Assembly: GCA_964632995.1 (NCBI GenBank)
Contig: CAZWDL010000146.1
Coordinates: 1-15,987, forward strand
DNA: 15,987 bases
Direction of reading: 5' to 3'
From: CAZWDL01 sp964632995
Lineage (GTDB): Bacteria > Bacteroidota > Bacteroidia > Chitinophagales > Saprospiraceae
Position numbers and translations under genes: made by a program. The notes below the pieces were generated by a model. It saw only the letters and a list, made by a program, of their open reading frames with translations. It had not been told where the DNA came from and searched no databases. This document shows positions 15,679 to 15,987 of this stretch, one piece after another. Within the stretch, counting starts at the first letter, position 1; the number at the start of each line of letters is the position of its first letter.

Positions 15679-15847
15679 TAAATTCCGATGCTTCTGTAAG
15701 GTGTGATCTGTCTTAATGTGTTGATCATAAAGTAGTTGTTATTGATTAGCCCAAAGGTGGCGCAGCTGGCGATTGGTCCGGCCGGCCAACGTCCAAAAGC
15801 TTTTATACGAAATTGGCTTACGGTGAAACCCGAATGCAACAACTCTA

Positions 15848-15958
15848 TTATTCCCCGGCTCTGCTCTGCTCCTCTTCCCCGTCGCGGTCTTTCTTCCCGG
15901 CGTTGATTCCAAGCAGAATACCGAAGACGAAGAAGGGGATGATGATGTGCCAGGGCAT
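15848..15958 (-). CDS. Small single-pass membrane protein, 36 aa, unrecognised
   Basis: A very short ORF reads MPWHIIIPFFVFGILLGINA followed by the charged tail GKKDRDGEEEQSRAGE. One membrane helix (about residues 4-20) precedes a charged, probably cytoplasmic, C-terminus. The start at 15958 is chosen because GGAG lies 5 nt upstream, one of the best Shine-Dalgarno matches in the window. An in-frame ATG at 15973 would add five residues (MLGEG) but has no ribosome site. It is followed by TAA TAG, two stops in a row. The composition (hydrophobic block, then acidic/basic tail) looks like a real small membrane protein rather than noise, and its start lies in a hairpin. I do not recognise it. The 169 bp to the flippase gene hold nothing I can name. 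Confidence 0.5.
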   Translation of the reverse strand: MPWHIIIPFFVFGILLGINAGKKDRDGEEEQSRAGE

Positions 15959-15987
15959 TCCTTCTCCAAGCATAAAGGAATGCCCTG
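15951..15987 (-). promoter_or_regulatory. Perfect 13-bp hairpin enclosing the ribosome site and start of the small ORF
   Basis: CAGGGCATTCCTT at 15951-15963 is the exact reverse complement of AAGGAATGCCCTG at 15975-15987, with an 11-nt loop. In minus-strand RNA the 3' arm contains AAGGAAUG, so the start codon at 15958 and part of its ribosome site would be paired while GGAG lies in the loop. It could repress translation until melted or bound. It could instead terminate transcription of a gene beyond the edge. It ends exactly at the window edge, so an assembly or fold-back artefact cannot be excluded. Confidence 0.5.

Noticed and set aside
15726..15755. Possible Bacteroidota promoter before the flippase (TTTG, 17 nt, TACTTTAT)
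   Set aside because: The -7 element misses the last two consensus positions (TAnnTTTG) and no transcription data exist; too weak to list as a feature.
15739..15969. 76-codon minus-strand open frame
   Set aside because: It has a Ser/Arg-biased, featureless composition, while another frame of the same DNA gives a Shine-Dalgarno-led membrane mini-protein.
1..15987. tRNA, rRNA, CRISPR array, toxin-antitoxin or anti-phage system
   Set aside because: I looked for cloverleaf-like segments, regularly spaced repeats and defence-type domains and found none that held up.

Overview
The window comes from a member of the Bacteroidota, most likely a Saprospiria/Lewinella-like bacterium; the phylum is well supported, the class is a guess. 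Support: short signal peptides ending in ..AQ (MKK..LFAQ, MKK..SHAQ), an OmpA-family protein full of Asp-Ser-Leu repeats, a hybrid histidine kinase with a Bacteroidota-style HPt motif (HKIKPNFRMVG) followed by a LytTR response regulator, and weak Shine-Dalgarno sequences. No rRNA, tRNA, CRISPR array, phage gene or intact transposase was seen.

Left part (1-6509). A broken DUF4240-like fragment with an in-frame amber stop lies at the edge. Next to it, on the minus strand, is a secreted protein with a tandemly repeated Ser/Arg/Pro-rich tail. A 671-bp gene-poor stretch follows, with a hairpin between 19-bp direct repeats and a MITE-like segment bounded by 14-bp inverted repeats. Then comes a plus-strand DUF1622 membrane protein, and a minus-strand envelope pair: an exported protein of unknown function (5358-6509), then a large OmpA-family protein with an N-terminal barrel-like domain, a coiled-coil/Pro-Thr-Ser middle and a C-terminal peptidoglycan-binding domain.

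Middle part (6510-10419). A 1.13-kb stretch without an intact gene holds possible coding relics and hairpins. A nested inverted repeat sits 19 nt before a plus-strand two-gene signalling operon. This encodes a soluble hybrid histidine kinase (PAS, HisKA, HATPase, receiver, HPt) and, 2 nt later, a LytTR response regulator. Together they could form a complete phosphorelay.

Right part (10574-15678), all minus strand and read right to left: a Wzx-type flippase, a SAM methyltransferase, a rhamnosyltransferase-like GT2, a hexapeptide-repeat acyltransferase and a membrane-bound GT2. Spacings of 1, 75, -17 and 153 nt suggest one transcription unit for building and exporting a surface polysaccharide. 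No initiating sugar-phosphate transferase or Wzy polymerase is present, so the locus probably continues to the right of the window. At the right edge a very short ORF (36 aa, one membrane segment) begins inside a perfect 13-bp hairpin that could gate its translation.
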